DNA from: Urechis unicinctus
Lineage: Eukaryota > Annelida > Polychaeta > Xenopneusta > Urechidae
Direction of reading: 5' to 3'
NCBI GenBank assembly: GCA_034190875.2
Contig: CM067357.1
Location: 14,554,442 to 14,618,441, forward strand
DNA length: 64,000 nucleotides
Below, piece by piece: positions 44,390-60,526 of this stretch. How positions within the stretch are numbered: the first letter of the stretch is position 1; the number at the start of each line of letters is the position of its first letter. A model generated the notes under the pieces. That model saw only the letters and a program-made list of their open reading frames with translations. It did not search any database and was not told the DNA's origin. Made by a program: the position numbers and the translations under genes.

Positions 44390-45450
44390 ATTTGCAAATT
44401 GACATGTTCTGCTGAAAACTGGACTGGCACGAACTCGAATTCAATGAACGTGCAATAGAGCACAAATCTGCCTCAAATGCGGTGATGAGCATTAGGAGCA
44501 GGACTGCAAAGCACCATTCAAGCACTCCGGTACCATCCCGCATTCTCCAAACGATACCCAATATAGCAAACAGAGAAGCAAATTCAAACAATATATATCA
44601 CCTTTTCCTGAAGCCAGAAAAATAGTCGAGAGTCACAACTCAACTCCCTCCAGACCTACATATGCCAGTACCGCAGCAAAACCTACCAAAATTACAAAAT
44701 ACACTTTCACAACCAACAGCATCCCAGCAGAACAAGCAAAACAAAAAATCCCCACAATCCAAACAACTAATGAACACCCAACACCACAAAACCCACATGA
44801 AAAATCCAAACTTCCACGGTCCATAAAAACAAAACTCATAAGAGTTCAGAACCCAGAATCTTTTGTTGGGCTCAACATGTATGGTCCATTGTCTGCCATG
44901 GAGACCGATGAGGTCCCCCATGGCAGACACACACCATCAGAAGCCAATCGGGACCCGGGGCCTGTAGTGGGTCAGGGAACTTGTGGCCCTATGAATGCCT
45001 TGGGGACTGAGGTCCTCCATGGCAACAAACTCCCTACCAAACCCCCTGATAGGTAATGGCCGGCATTTTACAATGGAATTGCCGAGGACTGCGAAACTCC
45101 ATGGCAACAAACGCCCCACCAAACCCCCTGATAGGTAATGGCCGGCATTTTACAATGGAATTGCCGAGGACTGTGGAATTATCATGAAGAACTAATTACC
45201 TTACTCAACAAAAATAATGGTATTGCAGCCTGCCTTTCTTTATGGCGGAAAATAACTATAACATAAAAGGCTAAAAGACTTACCATACATTTGGAAGCAC
45301 TGGGGATCGAGCGACTGGCGGCTGCTCCATTTTAATCAAGGATTTTATTCCCCAGAAAGAAATAGAACTCAATACAAACCTTCAAGCAGTAGCAGTAAAT
45401 ACAACTCCATCACACTTTGCTCCCTCTTCCACTTCTTCTTACCTACTAAC
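44390..45450 (+). mobile_element. LINE fragment: ORF1 end and ORF2 endonuclease start
   Basis: The plus strand reads ICLKCGDEH and EQDCKAP (zinc knuckles), then FPEARKIVESHN and SRPTYASTAAKPT (gag-like tail). The ORF2 start has ILQWNCRGLR-type sequence (here FYNGIAED and LQWNCRGL frames) with HEELITLLNKNNGIAACL. Later endonuclease text is GGCSILIKDFIP and LNTNLQAVAV. Frames change repeatedly. An 82-bp tandem duplication (45017-45180) spans the ORF1/ORF2 junction. Inactive Jockey/I-like element, perhaps the same clade as the one at 22-23 kb. Confidence 0.85.
45017..45180 (+). repeat. 82-bp tandem duplication in the LINE
   Basis: Two copies begin CCATGGCAACAAAC and end GCCGAGGACTG plus a few bases (45017-45098 and 45099-45180), with very few differences. 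The duplicated part covers the predicted start of ORF2. Confidence 0.92.
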
Positions 45451-46400
<950 letters not shown>

Positions 46401-46560
46401 CTGACATGAATATGAGCATTATGCTGCCGTGCTTTGTATTGTGGCATTATATAAAAGACTACATGTGAAATACACTAAGGTTGATTGCGAATTTCTTAGC
46501 TACCTAGCTAGGTACTTACCTGCATGCATATAAATGTGATTCTCGTAATCAGCTCACAAC

Positions 46561-47737
46561 TATTCTCTCCTTTACAATAGAAGTGTTGTTAACGGCACAC
46601 ACGTACACAGTTACTTGCATCTTTTGGGAAGTATTATACAGCTGCTCTGGCGACAGAGCTGCACGCATTGGGATTTACTTGCCACGTTCACCAGAAACAG
46701 CATGTCTACCGAAAAAGACCCAAATTTGCTGCGAACACACGATGAAAAGAAAATGTCAAGTGCATAATACTAGACATTGCCATTTGTTTTTGGCGAATGT
46801 CTTCATTGTAATGACGTCCCATGCGCGAATATATTTGTCATTGAGTGAACTATGTTGTATTTTATTGGGCTTTCTTTCTTATTCAATAATTTGATTTTTA
46901 ACCTGGAACAATGCTAAGTATTCGCCTCACGAGATATTCAATATGCTCGCTGGTACCATTTAGAAAAAAAACCAGGGTACCAGCAGACATTGACCATGTT
47001 ACACGAGGATAAAAACGCCTAACTGTTAGCATATTATGTGAAGTGTAATACAATATCAGTACCACAACCACTCATTTCTCGATGCCGAGCTCGCGAGCGC
47101 CGAGTCACCACCTCTGCTTATGACAAGCATGTATGGAAGTGGTGGCTACTGCCGTCGCACCCCACCCTTATTTGTCTTTCCCTGGGATCTCCGTAGTTTC
47201 TATTATAAAGATTTTGGCACTCGATCACCATTCAACTGCTTTAATCAACTGCAGACCCATGTCATCAATATGCTGAAAAAATCCCATAGTCAAGATAAAC
47301 ATATTGGTCCAAGAATTACACGGTGTTTTGGGAGCTATCTATTGGCGTTATCGTGTAACACTCAAATAGATTTATATCATTGAATGTGACTTTGTATTAT
47401 CTGTTTATTATGTTATTGCGAATTTAAAGCATTGCCCAGATTCTTTTGTGACACATACGGAAGCATTCACATACAAGCATTCACCTGTTAAGCATATGCC
47501 ATCATGCCTTTCATAAGTTATTATTATTTTATATCATTATTTCAAAATATTTATTCAAACTTACTTTATCATTAGTTTCTTACTATTAGCTAACGCATAT
47601 GTTTCTCTTCCATTTAATTGATAACCAAGTTTTTTGATATGATATGCCTAGGGCAAACTAACATTCAGCATTCTGATAAAATATTGATGTGCTAATGTAC
47701 ATGAAGCTCTCATGCATATGCCGTGATCTGCGTATTA
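46561..47737. other. no recognisable gene
   Basis: Intergenic. Frames at 46583-46894 and 47120-47383 lack domain features or splice support. Confidence 0.45.
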
Positions 47738-47975
47738 AGACAAAACACGGGTCAAATGGTACGGGTCAATGTCTCATTCATTCTAATTTCAAAGAGATTA
47801 TCGACCAATGTGTCTGTTGGGTTTGCTATCGGGCCGAGAATTTTATATAATAGTCATCTAAGTTCTGAGAGCTAAGAAAACATATTACGCTGATTCCTTG
47901 GAAACATCGAACGGAGTGACGTCATTTGGCCCTCTTGTCATGGACATCGATATTACCCTTTGAGAAGTCGTGTTA
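47738..47975 (+). repeat. inverted repeat, left arm
   Basis: The arm matches the reverse complement of 48365-48612 at roughly four bases in five. Shared text includes AAGACAAAAYACGGGTC, CAAAGAGATTATCGA and GGTGACGTCATTTGG or its variant. The two arms are about 390 bp apart and could fold into a long imperfect hairpin. Confidence 0.85.
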
Positions 47976-48024
47976 AATGAGGAACCCGTAGTACATAACG
48001 GAGACAAGCAGACCTTGTATACCT

Positions 48025-48137
48025 ATATTCCTAATCGACCTGAAGGGTTGAAACACAATGGCTGTGTATATGGAGCATGCTGTACAAGATGATGTGAAGC
48101 AAGCCTGTAGTGTTAAATCTAGGGCCATTAGATTTTG
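48025..48137 (+). repeat. direct repeat, copy 1
   Basis: The copy includes CCTAATCGACCTGAA, ATGGCTGTGTATAT and AGTGTTAAATCTAGG. It matches 48766-48865 in the same orientation and sits between the two arms of the inverted repeat. Confidence 0.8.
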
Positions 48138-48364
48138 CACATGACTATGTGTTTCACACACAATCTGAATAATGCCAATTGCGTTAACAAATGCAGATTA
48201 GATATATTACAAGATACTAAAAGAGTCGTTAGGGTTTAACTGTTTGACTTAGTGTACACGTGTAGTCTAGCACGTTTGGGCACGAGTCATCGAAAAGAGT
48301 TATTCAATGGACGCTACTTCAATAATGAGTAATTATTAGATGAAATCTGATTTAAAAAAAACAC

Positions 48365-48612
48365 CATCAATATAAGAGTTCGTATTGGGTGATATCCATG
48401 TCGATGACAAGAGAGCCAAATGACGTCACCCCGTTCGGTGTTTCCATGGAACTACCATAATACTTCTTCTTAGTTCTCAGAACTCAGGTGATTATTACAT
48501 GATATTCTTGGCTCGATAGCCAACCCAACCGACTGATTGATCGATAATCTCTTTGAAATTAGAATGAATTATGGATCTCTATACCTTTTGACCCGTATTT
48601 TGTCTTAGTACT
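48365..48612 (-). repeat. inverted repeat, right arm
   Basis: Reverse-complement partner of 47738-47975. It contains the CRE-like core TGACGTCA, as does the left arm. Confidence 0.85.
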
Positions 48613-48765
48613 CAGATCTCAGGGGAATGTTACGTAGTGTTCGTGATTCGTTTATTGATAAATTCTTCGGCCATTTGATAATATGTAAAGGCCTCTGTAT
48701 TCGGGCCTAGCTATGACTGATGGATAATTGTCAGGCCCCCATAAATTGTACAAGCAAATCTCCCA

Positions 48766-48865
48766 TAACACGTTCCTAATCGACCTGAATATGCAACACA
48801 AATGGCTGTGTATATACATTCTGTGATCGACAGTGTGTAGTGTTAAATATGGCATTAGATTTGGA
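48766..48865 (+). repeat. direct repeat, copy 2
   Basis: Partner of 48025-48137. It lies outside the right arm of the inverted repeat. Confidence 0.8.
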
Positions 48866-48869
48866 ACAA

Positions 48870-50270
48870 CAGTTGATTACAAAGTAGTGTGCGGAACAAT
48901 TTTCAGTTGAACTACAACCATACATTCAAGGTGGAAAAGATACATTAGAGGGTGCAGGCTGTAGTTTCGTATTAGGGCTCGTCTACCAATATTGATTCTA
49001 CATATCAAAATCAATACTTGATGATAGCTAAAGTATTCAACGGTAATAACCTGTTACATGAATCAATATTCACAATAAGCAGAATTCTCGAGACTATATT
49101 GAATGGCTGGCATAACACCTGAACGCAGTTGATTCCGTTGTATTCTAATCCGTTCAATTTTCCGACTTCATAACAACAAACAAGCAGCCGTTGTCGGTCA
49201 AACCACTTGTCCTTATTCTCAGTGGAAATAAATGATCAGCACTAACTAGGACAATATTTAGTAAGTAACACGGGACCGCCTTATGACACTAGCAACATTA
49301 CCGTACTTCACGAACATTATTAGTTTACTACACATGATAAACTGGTGGACGCTGGTACCCATCAATCAACAAACCGACTCAACGTAGGTCACACCTCAAT
49401 GTCAAGTAATTACTTGATATATTCACTTTGAAGAACCTATCGTGCTAGATTAGGTGTGGTCGTAAACATTTTTAAATGGAAGGTGAGACCGTATTCATTA
49501 CAAATGCCAGTATGAATTTTGCAATATAAAGCAGCATCTTAGGTTAATGTGTTTGTTTTTTGCTCAGAGCCTCCAAGTAATGGTTCTCAAAGGTAATACA
49601 CTGGAACCGAAAAGTGATAATTTAATTCGTAAAGCATCGGGCCTCCATTTAAGGGAAATAATAATAATGCCGCATTCCTGATAATTTGGTAGAACTGTGT
49701 TTTTTGGTGCAGGGGCAATTCAAATCATAACGAGGAACATAAAGCAGTTGGGGTGACACTGGCAGCAGAAGAGATTTGAAAATGTACATGATGAACAGCG
49801 CTTCTGTTCCTTTGCTTAGGACGTCATCATCATTAATTGTCGTATTTGACGATCGTAGATGATTCTTAACTGCTGCTGCATCTCGAATTATAACTTGCAT
49901 GACTCTCCAGCGCTTGAGCAGCTTCATTAGAACATGCATTCTTGTGAGGTTGTCATACATTGCGTATCGTTTCTCGGCATGTACCTCGCCGGGAATAGGC
50001 AATAGCGTTATAACAACATCTGTCGTCTTGGGAGTTTTGCTGGGTGCAGACAGGTGCTTGATTACCGATCTATTAGTTCAGCTCCGTAAATGTGGGTTGT
50101 TATGCAGCAAGCATCACTGAACGACACATCACAATGAAGCAAATGAGAATATATTCAGGATTACGATTGCAATAGCATTAACAATGTTTGTGTAAAGGTA
50201 ATCGAATATTGCTATATAATAGCGCGCTAGAGTTTATGCATCTTGAAGCACTTGCTAAACTACTTGTATC
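48870..50270. other. no recognisable gene
   Basis: Intergenic. The 117-codon minus-strand frame at 49649-50002 has no recognisable domain. Confidence 0.45.
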
Positions 50271-50277
50271 AGCCAAA

Positions 50278-50415
50278 CAGCATGCGAGTTGCGTTGGTGA
50301 TTGTTGGCATTTGTGCTGTTATTATGTGAACAAAACGTTGTTGTCACACAAATCCTTGCAAATGTCCAGTTTCAACTTACAGGCAGGAGTGTTACGCACT
50401 TTCTATGTGGATTCA
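50278..50415 (+). pseudogene. exon-1 fragment of a third lectin copy
   Basis: The stretch encodes CYYVNKTLLSHKSLQMS and GVLRTFYVDS, matching the leader of the gene at 51398 (CYYVDTTFITQIHTN and VVRSVRVDS). DNA identity is high (GGCATTTGTGCTGTTATTATGTG). The similarity stops after VDSN, so no PAN or lectin domain follows. Confidence 0.75.
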
Positions 50416-51397
50416 AATCATTGTGTATTATGTAACACGCACCTGAGATAAGAGAACTAAGACAAAGAAAAGTTGATTAAGCTATAACGATTGTGTAACT
50501 ATAGAATCATATAGTATGAACGATGACTGCACGTTTTCTCTTGATTCGACTGCGATCTTTGTTATCCCATGGGTCTGGTAGGTTACATGACCATTTTTAC
50601 GACCATTTGCCCCTTGGTCGATATTTACCATCGCTAGCAACGGGCGTGTTTTTGAAACCAATTGTATAGTCATTCTATCATGGATGTGCCATGGATACAT
50701 CCAGAAGGATGATGTAACTCGGCGGTATTGTCATTGGTATATATATCAGCCAATCGATGGACGTGTAGCTAAGGTACTACGGAGATGTTTAATTTTTGGC
50801 GTGATTTGACCGCTCTGTCAAAGTCTGTGAGTCGATTTTTCGACGGACGTGTAAGTCTATCAGGATCACAGTTTCAACATCCTGTCTCATTTTTGCCCAT
50901 TGTACTCATGCCTGAGCGGAGTGGTGGGTAGGGTCCCTAGTGTCAGGTCTCTAGTTGATTTTGTTGCAAGTATCCGGGCACGAAATGTGCCTTCTTTGTC
51001 ATCCATACCATCCATACCATTTTCACAGAGATTATCGATCATCAGTGTGTGTTACCTGTTAGACGTGGATCGTTTGTTGATATTAGGCTAAGACGATTCC
51101 GTAAATGTGCATCTTAGGGCTGGGAACCAAGACCAAGTGTGATGGGAAAATGACATATTTGCGATTATTCAGTCGCATCGACTGCCTCATGCTTACATTA
51201 AGCCTATTCAAAGGAACATCGATAGTGATGTAGAATTCACGGTTGTGGTGGACTTACAAATAATATTATGCAATGTTAGCGTCATAAACCTCGGACATTA
51301 CTATATAAACGAGTGCTAGCGTGAGTGTAGACATCAAGTTCGGTGAACAACCATACACGTATAGCATATTCCATAATACCACTGTTTATCCCACAGC

Positions 51398-52505
51398 ATG
51401 CGATTTGCACATGTGACTGTTGGCATTTTGTGCTGTTATTATGTGGACACAACGTTTATCACACAAATCCATACAAATGTCCAGTTTCAACCAACAGCAG
51501 TGGTACGCTCTGTGCGAGTGGATTCAACCCTAGGATGCGCGTTTGAATGTTCCATGGTGGGTGATAGATGTGGCAGTTTTTCTATCGACAGGAAAAACAT
51601 GTGCAGAATAAGCTATCTCCGCCTGACGTCACCTGTACACAACACTAGCCTGGTGTTCAACGAGGACTTAGGAACGGCGGTATTTGGCAACATGTCGAGT
51701 AGGAATAAAATTTAAATAGGATATTTTTGTAGAAAGTGAAATTCATATATCTATATTTTCGCTGTATGTATGTATGTATGTATGTATGTTAATATATGTG
51801 CCTTGGTTAGCAGTACCGACGCCAGGTGGGAACATAGCTATGCTAGACACAGAGGAATCGTCGTACATCATTGGTCTGAGACATGTCACGTGGCACGCTG
51901 CTCGTGACCTCTGTCCTTTGTACGGTCACGGTTTCCAGTTGGCATCTATCGCTAGCGCTGATGAACAGAAACTGCTACGATCCTGGCTTCAACCGTTAGA
52001 TCAAAGGGTAAGTTTTAACCTGAAACATGAAACACGTCTTTGGCACATAATCATCACAACTGCCCGCACAGTAACCCTGTCATGTCAATAACAAGGAAGG
52101 CAGATATTTCGTCCTACTTCCCCTTTCCGCGACAGCGTTGTACATACGGGGAGGCAGTCTGCACGGTATCGTTATCAGTAACAAACAACTGATGGGGTTT
52201 GTTATTTTGTGTGATACGCTTGGTAGGCAAATTATGTCTTCGTGTCAGGCACCGATGAACAGCACGAAGGATGCTGGTTATGGGCTAACCCGGTCATCTC
52301 CAGACTGGATGCTGATCTGCAATGGGTGCCTGGTCAGCCTAACAACGCGGGAGGTAACCAAAACTGTCTTGCATTGGGTGCCAATTTAGAGTTACTTGAC
52401 AATCTATGCCATAAATCGTATCAGTACCTCTGTAAACGGTCAGCACGCGGTGTATCAAACATCCAGCCTAACATCGATGATGTACGCAGTAGCAGTCTGT
52501 GCTAA
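51398..52505 (+). CDS. secreted PAN plus C-type lectin protein, three exons
   Basis: Predicted exons are 51398-51698, 51814-52007 and 52227-52505, with donors GTAGGA and GTAAGT, acceptors GTTAGCAG and TTGGTAG, and matching phases (1 then 0). Exon 1 gives a hydrophobic leader (MRFAHVTVGILCCYYV) and a PAN-like part with LGCAFECSMVGDRCGSFS. Exons 2-3 give the lectin fold: TWHAARDLC, FQLASIASADEQ, GCWLWANP, WVPGQPNN, NCLALG, LCHKSYQYLCK. The sugar-binding site has QPN where canonical lectins show EPN or QPD, so calcium-dependent binding is possible but its specificity is unknown. Decayed copies lie at 43.7 and 50.3 kb. The C-terminus could continue if a donor lies before the stop. Confidence 0.8.
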
Positions 52506-55124
<2,619 letters not shown>

Positions 55125-55242
55125 GTTTCCCCGCCAGTAATGAATGGCCTGTGTCTGACAAATAACACAGACCGATTAGTCAATTACGTAATTAAGCTAC
55201 GAAGCTAGTAATAATCTTTGTACCGCATTATATGAATATTCC

Positions 55243-55380
55243 ATGTGTACTTGCTCAGGTAGCAGTCCCCACCAGGTGTTCATTCAGCGGCCTGACGCAA
55301 AAACTGCTTCATGTTCTCACAAAGCACTCATCCATGCTGCCCACATTTGGGTGGATATACCATTGTGCCATCGAATTCTC
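55243..55380 (-). pseudogene. PAN-exon fragment
   Basis: The DNA matches 30490-30600 closely (TGCTCAGGTAGCAGTCC, CATTCAGCGGCC, CATCCATGC.GCCCACAT) in the same orientation. The frame has a deletion and a stop within the Cys region, so it is a dead duplicate of the 30.5-kb PAN exon. Confidence 0.8.
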
Positions 55381-56159
55381 TTTCGCGCAATAGGCGCGTC
55401 ACGGTCGTGCCAAGCGTGATGGTTCATCAGAGGCTTATACACACAAAACTTACCCATACATCGAAAAGGGGGTAAGAATCACATTAGTTTTTTTTTACCA
55501 GACAAAGGAACATTTTAAATAATATGAATCAAAAGTTTTGATGTAGACTTATTATCTTCATGGGCCGTGTCCGCGCCTAAGAATATTTTAAATATCAAAA
55601 CTGGCAGTGCGTTGAAGGGCTCAATTGTTTGCAGCCATCTGCCAATCATGTTTGCCTTACCCGATGTTTTTTTTACGCTCACGCAATAGGTAAGTGCCCT
55701 CGCCCATAGGTACTTGTGGTTCTTTAGCGGTTTGGCATGTTGGTGTCATGTAGACCTGCCCGTTGAACATCTCTGAACATTGACCCCGGTTTACTTGTGC
55801 AGATGTGACGAGCCTCTGTCGTGGATAAAGAATCGTTTGTCTGCGGTGGATAGTCACAGATGGCTGTTTTATATGGTTGCACGTGTGAATGTATATGTAT
55901 GCTTTAGCGAGTCTGTCTGCAATCGAATGATTATACGATTTCTTGACTCATACATGGATATAAATGATTGTACGTGTGTTTGTTATCGTATTTGAGCGCA
56001 ACAGCCTGGGTGTGAGTGATTATGCGAATATTAGAGTGTGTGCGTGGGGATTGTACGTGCGTTTGTATGCGTGTGCCGGAGTATGAATGGCTGTAAGTGT
56101 GCTTGTATGTGAATAGGTGTAGGTGATTGAACGTGCGCTTGAATGTGTGTTTGATGTAT

Positions 56160-56824
56160 GTATGATGTATGGTATGTATGTATGTGTATGTATGTATGTA
56201 TGTATGTATGTATGTGTATGTATGTATGTATGTATGGTATGTGTATGTATGTATGTATGTTGTATGTATGTATGTATGTATGTATGTATGTATGTATGTA
56301 TGTATGTATGTATGTATGTATGTATGTATGTATGTATGTATGTATGTATGTATGTATGTATGTATGTATGTATGTATGTATGTATGTATGTATGTATGTA
56401 TGTATGTGTATGTATGTATGTCTGTATGTATGTATGTATGTATGTATGTGTATGTATGAATGTATGTATGTCTTTATGTATGTATGTCTGTATTGTATGT
56501 AAATTTGTATCCCCCTGCATGTATTAGACGTCCAAACTCTGTTTGTATGTATGTCTGTGCTTGTATGTGAATGGGTGTAGGTATTGAACGTGCGCTTGAA
56601 TGTATGTATGTATGTATGTATGTATGTATGTATGTATGTATGTATGTATGTATGTATGTATGTATGTATGTATGTATGTATGTATGTATGTATGTATGTA
56701 TGTATGTATGTATGTATGTATGTATGTATGTATGTATGTATGTATGTGTATGTATGTATGTATGTATGTATGTATGTATGTATGTATGTATGTATGTATG
56801 TATGTATGTATGTATGTATGTATG

Positions 56825-56856
<32 letters not shown>

Positions 56857-57115
56857 TGTATGTATGTATGTATGTATGTATGTATGTATGTATGTATGTA
56901 TGTATGTATGTATGTATGTATGTATGTATGTATGTATGTATGTATGTATGTATGTGTGCATGTATGTATGTATGAATGTATGTACGTATGTACGTATGTA
57001 TGTATGTATGTATGTATGTATGTATGTATGTATGTATGTATGTATGTATGCATGAATGTATGTATGTATGTACTTAAGTACGTATGCTTGTATGAATGTA
57101 TGTATGTACATTATG
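56160..57115. repeat. (GTAT)n satellite
   Basis: Nearly 1 kb of GTAT/ATAC tetranucleotide comes in two blocks (56160-56500 and 56598-57115). They are separated by about 100 bp of partly duplicated unique text: TTGAACGTGCGCTTGAATG occurs before each block, and CCCCTGCAT and TTAGACGTCCAAACTCTG after each. Frames reading MYVC or IHTY are artefacts. Confidence 0.97.
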
Positions 57116-58890
57116 TACATATTAAATTTTTACACATCCCCCTGCATCTGATTAGACGTCCAAACTCTGTTTTCAACTCTTCTCACAAATTATATTAATC
57201 TTCTGAGAATTGTTGTCATAAATGTATTCCTATTGAGAAGGATCTAGCCTAATGTGAATGGTCTGCATGCATGAAGAACGACAGCATAGTTAACTGCTGG
57301 CATAAAATATTTTATAGTCCTCTGCCCTACTGTTGACAAATCGTTAAGTCGGCATACTGCTAGAATCCGTTCATGCTACCATACACGATAAAGATCTGCA
57401 TGCTATAATCATCCATACTAACCCATCGTATACTGCAGCAACGTTCACACACGTTACCAAACTGCCGGATATCTCCTCAGTTATATTTTAGAATCCAGTG
57501 GAACCGATTTTAAACTCTCTTATGCAAGGGAGGATATATTGGGGGGTGTTCTCGGCTTCAAACAGTGACAGCTGCTTGCGAATATAAAATATACATATGA
57601 TCATGTCGACTTGTGCCATCGGCCACATCCGGAGACACATGTTTATTATTATTTCAACTGTGGCGGTACTTCAAACCACAGACCTCAGAACGCTCATTTT
57701 TCATAGTTAATGTGACACTTCCACTCAAAAAAGAGGTCACAAAAATTATTTTCGGCAAAATGCATTTGAATCATTTGCAGCATTCACCTCAACCGCTTTT
57801 ATAGTGTGTAACTTTGTATTGATCTCAAGGATAGATTGATGTCCAGATATATTGCGCCTCGGGACATTTACATAGCAGGCCCTGGCGTTTATGTTTTTTG
57901 TTAACACCAATAGGATTATTTATGGATTCTGCTATACACATAGGGACTTGGCCTATATATGATTGATAGCATTTAAATAACTATGCATTTTCATTCACGT
58001 CAATCTAAAGCGTCCTAGCATGAAATTCGTTGACAAAGAATAATATCATTCTGAAGCACCTTCAATGAATTAGCATCTTTAATGATATTTATTTCTGCAT
58101 TTGATTTTTCGGCCCCTGTCTTATTTTTGGCATTTGCGATTTTAAATATATGCAAACCTTTGTTAGATATTTCTATCTAAATGCATCTGTACAAGTTCCT
58201 ATGAGCGGCGACTGATGGCAGCAATGCAATAATGTGAGCGGGGTTACTTTACAATCGGCATTACATTAGACTGCCTATTTACACCATAGTCAACAGTTGT
58301 TTGGGATGCACTATTAAAGGCGAAATATGAGTCCAATTTTGCATGCTCTTCTAGGAGTGCAGTACACAGATCTTTTAAGTGGCAATCGCTAGTGCTACAG
58401 CTAACAAACTGGGAGCCATTAGGCAAGATCGGCCTATGTACAATGATGGTAATGAAAACCGAATGCTGCACCAGCAACACTCGCAAATAATTCCGAAAGT
58501 GCAACAGCCCCCATATAGATATGAGCCGTGTGTGCCTCGGAGCACGTAGAAGTAAGGTCAGAGAAGTCAATAAGCTACCAACAATATCAAGAACGAACAG
58601 GCATGGCCTTACATACCTTGTTTATATTCTGTTTATATATTGAAGCCTTTTAACTATATCAAGGGTCATCCTTTCATGTCGTACATTCTTTACCAGTTCC
58701 TCTAAAGAATAGCTACACGTGAAAGGCAATGGTCGTTGCATTAGATTATGGCTGTATTTTGCGCGCGTACTGATTATTTCTTATTTCTGAGGGATGATCA
58801 ATCACTATCAATTGTGGAAATTATTACACTACATTTATTACACCTGTTTAACACAAAGACAGCAAGAAAAGTAAAATGTTAGATAATGTG
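57116..58890. other. no recognisable gene
   Basis: The 108-codon minus-strand frame at 58244-58570 has a few Cys (CSTSDCHLKDLC) and a hydrophobic start. It could be a secreted-protein exon but matches nothing I can name. Confidence 0.4.
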
Positions 58891-59059
58891 CTTATAGTAG
58901 ATTTACTGCACTTCTGTTGTTAGCATATCGTCCCTGCATTTCACTGTTCGAATGATCACAACTACCATCAAGAACATATGTGCCTTGCAACCCCCGCATG
59001 AATGTTTCGACTCGTTCTTATTGTCAGCCAGTGAATTTGCCATGTTTCGATATGTCACT

Positions 59060-60526
59060 TCATATATATTCAAGATACATCTTGTGCTCAGCATCCATTA
59101 CGTCACCAGTCTTCGCCTTCAGGTCGATATTTTGCAGTGCTTCAATCTCAATTTTACGCTTCATTTCGCAAAAGACCGTCACAAACTGTGATCCCAGAGC
59201 TGCTACCAAGACTTCATCACCCTCAAGCGCCTGCAAGGCTTCTTCAAGTGAGTAAGGGAGATTAACAGCAGCTTCATCCATCTCTGGTGGTAGCTCGAGT
59301 GTCCGTCTCAGGCCGTCCATACCAGCAGCGATGACTGCTGAAGCAACCAGGTAGGGATTAGACGCAGCCGAAGGCAACCTGAGCTCTACAAAGCTCCCAG
59401 AGTTACTACGCCGAAGACGCAGTAATGCTAATCGGTTGTCCATTCCCCACTTTGCATCATGCGGGGCCCATGGTTGATGTAAACGGCGATAGCAATTAAC
59501 AGTAGGGCAACAAAGGGCAGTGATCGCACGTGCGTGTAGAATGAGACCTGATAGCCAATGCTTGAACGTCGAGGACATTTTATTGGGGTCGAAGTCGTCA
59601 TTAAAGACGTTATTGGCGCCATTGTGCCACAGGGAAATGTTGAAATGGGTACCGCTGCTGCACGCGTTCTCATTACTCACTGATGGTCTCGTCATAAATG
59701 TTGCCATGTACCCCTCTTGACGGCTCATTTCTTTCAGACCTGTCTTCAAGAGGAAACTCGCATCCACGGCTTGTATTCCTAATGTTGCATGGGTGACTAA
59801 TTCAAATTGACCGCACTGGTACTCAGGCAGAATGCTTTCGATATCAACGCCGACTTGACAGAACTTTTTCTCTACATTCGTAAAGAATTTCTCGAATTGA
59901 GAGAGCAGGATTGTACAATAGCTGTCATTACCTGCTGTCACCGGCGACAGAGTATTTTTGTTCAAGAGTATAAACTCATGCTCACATCCCGACATCATTT
60001 CCAAGCCAAATTCGGTTTTAAGTACATTTGTCAGTCGGAGCAGAAGACCGCGAGGACAAAATGCTAACGGCTCCATGGTGTCTTCTCGTTTTCCTAAACA
60101 CAGCACCTGTCCAATCGTGACGTCAATGTCCGCTTGGCACGCCCACGGTACGACGTGGAGTGTCGCAACGTCGGGCATTTCCAGGCAATTGCCAAACCAG
60201 TCCTCAACTTCGTCGAATACGACTACCTGGCTACGCGGGCCAAGAAGTTGGTTACCTGAAATATATACACGTCACCAACATTCAAAGATCGCAAATAACC
60301 TGCGCAAAAGTACTTTCACTTCCCTTGCCCTTTATACTCAGCCAGCTAGGATCGTTATAAACTTACCATGATAAACGCTGATACCATGTTTAAGGAAAGA
60401 CGACGCATGACGCCTTGGTACAAGTTTCGATCTGGCAATGCCATGCACATCACTCCAAACAAATCTAACATAGTCGAGGTTTTTCAATTCACTCTCATCA
60501 TCTTGGTTGAATGTCATATCTGTATC
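59060..60526 (-). CDS. LGSN: lengsin-like glutamine synthetase homologue, 3' exons
   Basis: Two exons are predicted: 60367-60526 (acceptor TGTTGCAG, donor ATG|GTAAGT) and 59060-60255 (acceptor TTTCAG), with phase 1 at the junction. The first has VRFVWSDVHGIARSK, the N-terminal beta-grasp signature of GS-I/lengsin. The second has CEHEFIL, YQCGQFEL, GYMATFMTRPS, GTHFNISLW, CYRRL, WGMDNRLALLR, VELRLPSAASNPYL and AAGMDGL, i.e. the catalytic glutamates, the His of the active-site loop and the arginine of the phosphate site are largely in place. The upstream exon(s) with the start codon were not identified. Vertebrate lengsin is a catalytically inactive lens protein; invertebrate relatives are less studied. 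No lesions are seen. Confidence 0.88.

Noticed and set aside
55657..55857. Cys-containing 66-codon minus frame near the PAN scrap
   Set aside because: It might be an exon, but no domain or reliable splice site could be shown.
56031..57198. Very long HTYI / MYVC frames
   Set aside because: A GTAT tetranucleotide repeat has no stops in several frames; there is no coding signal.
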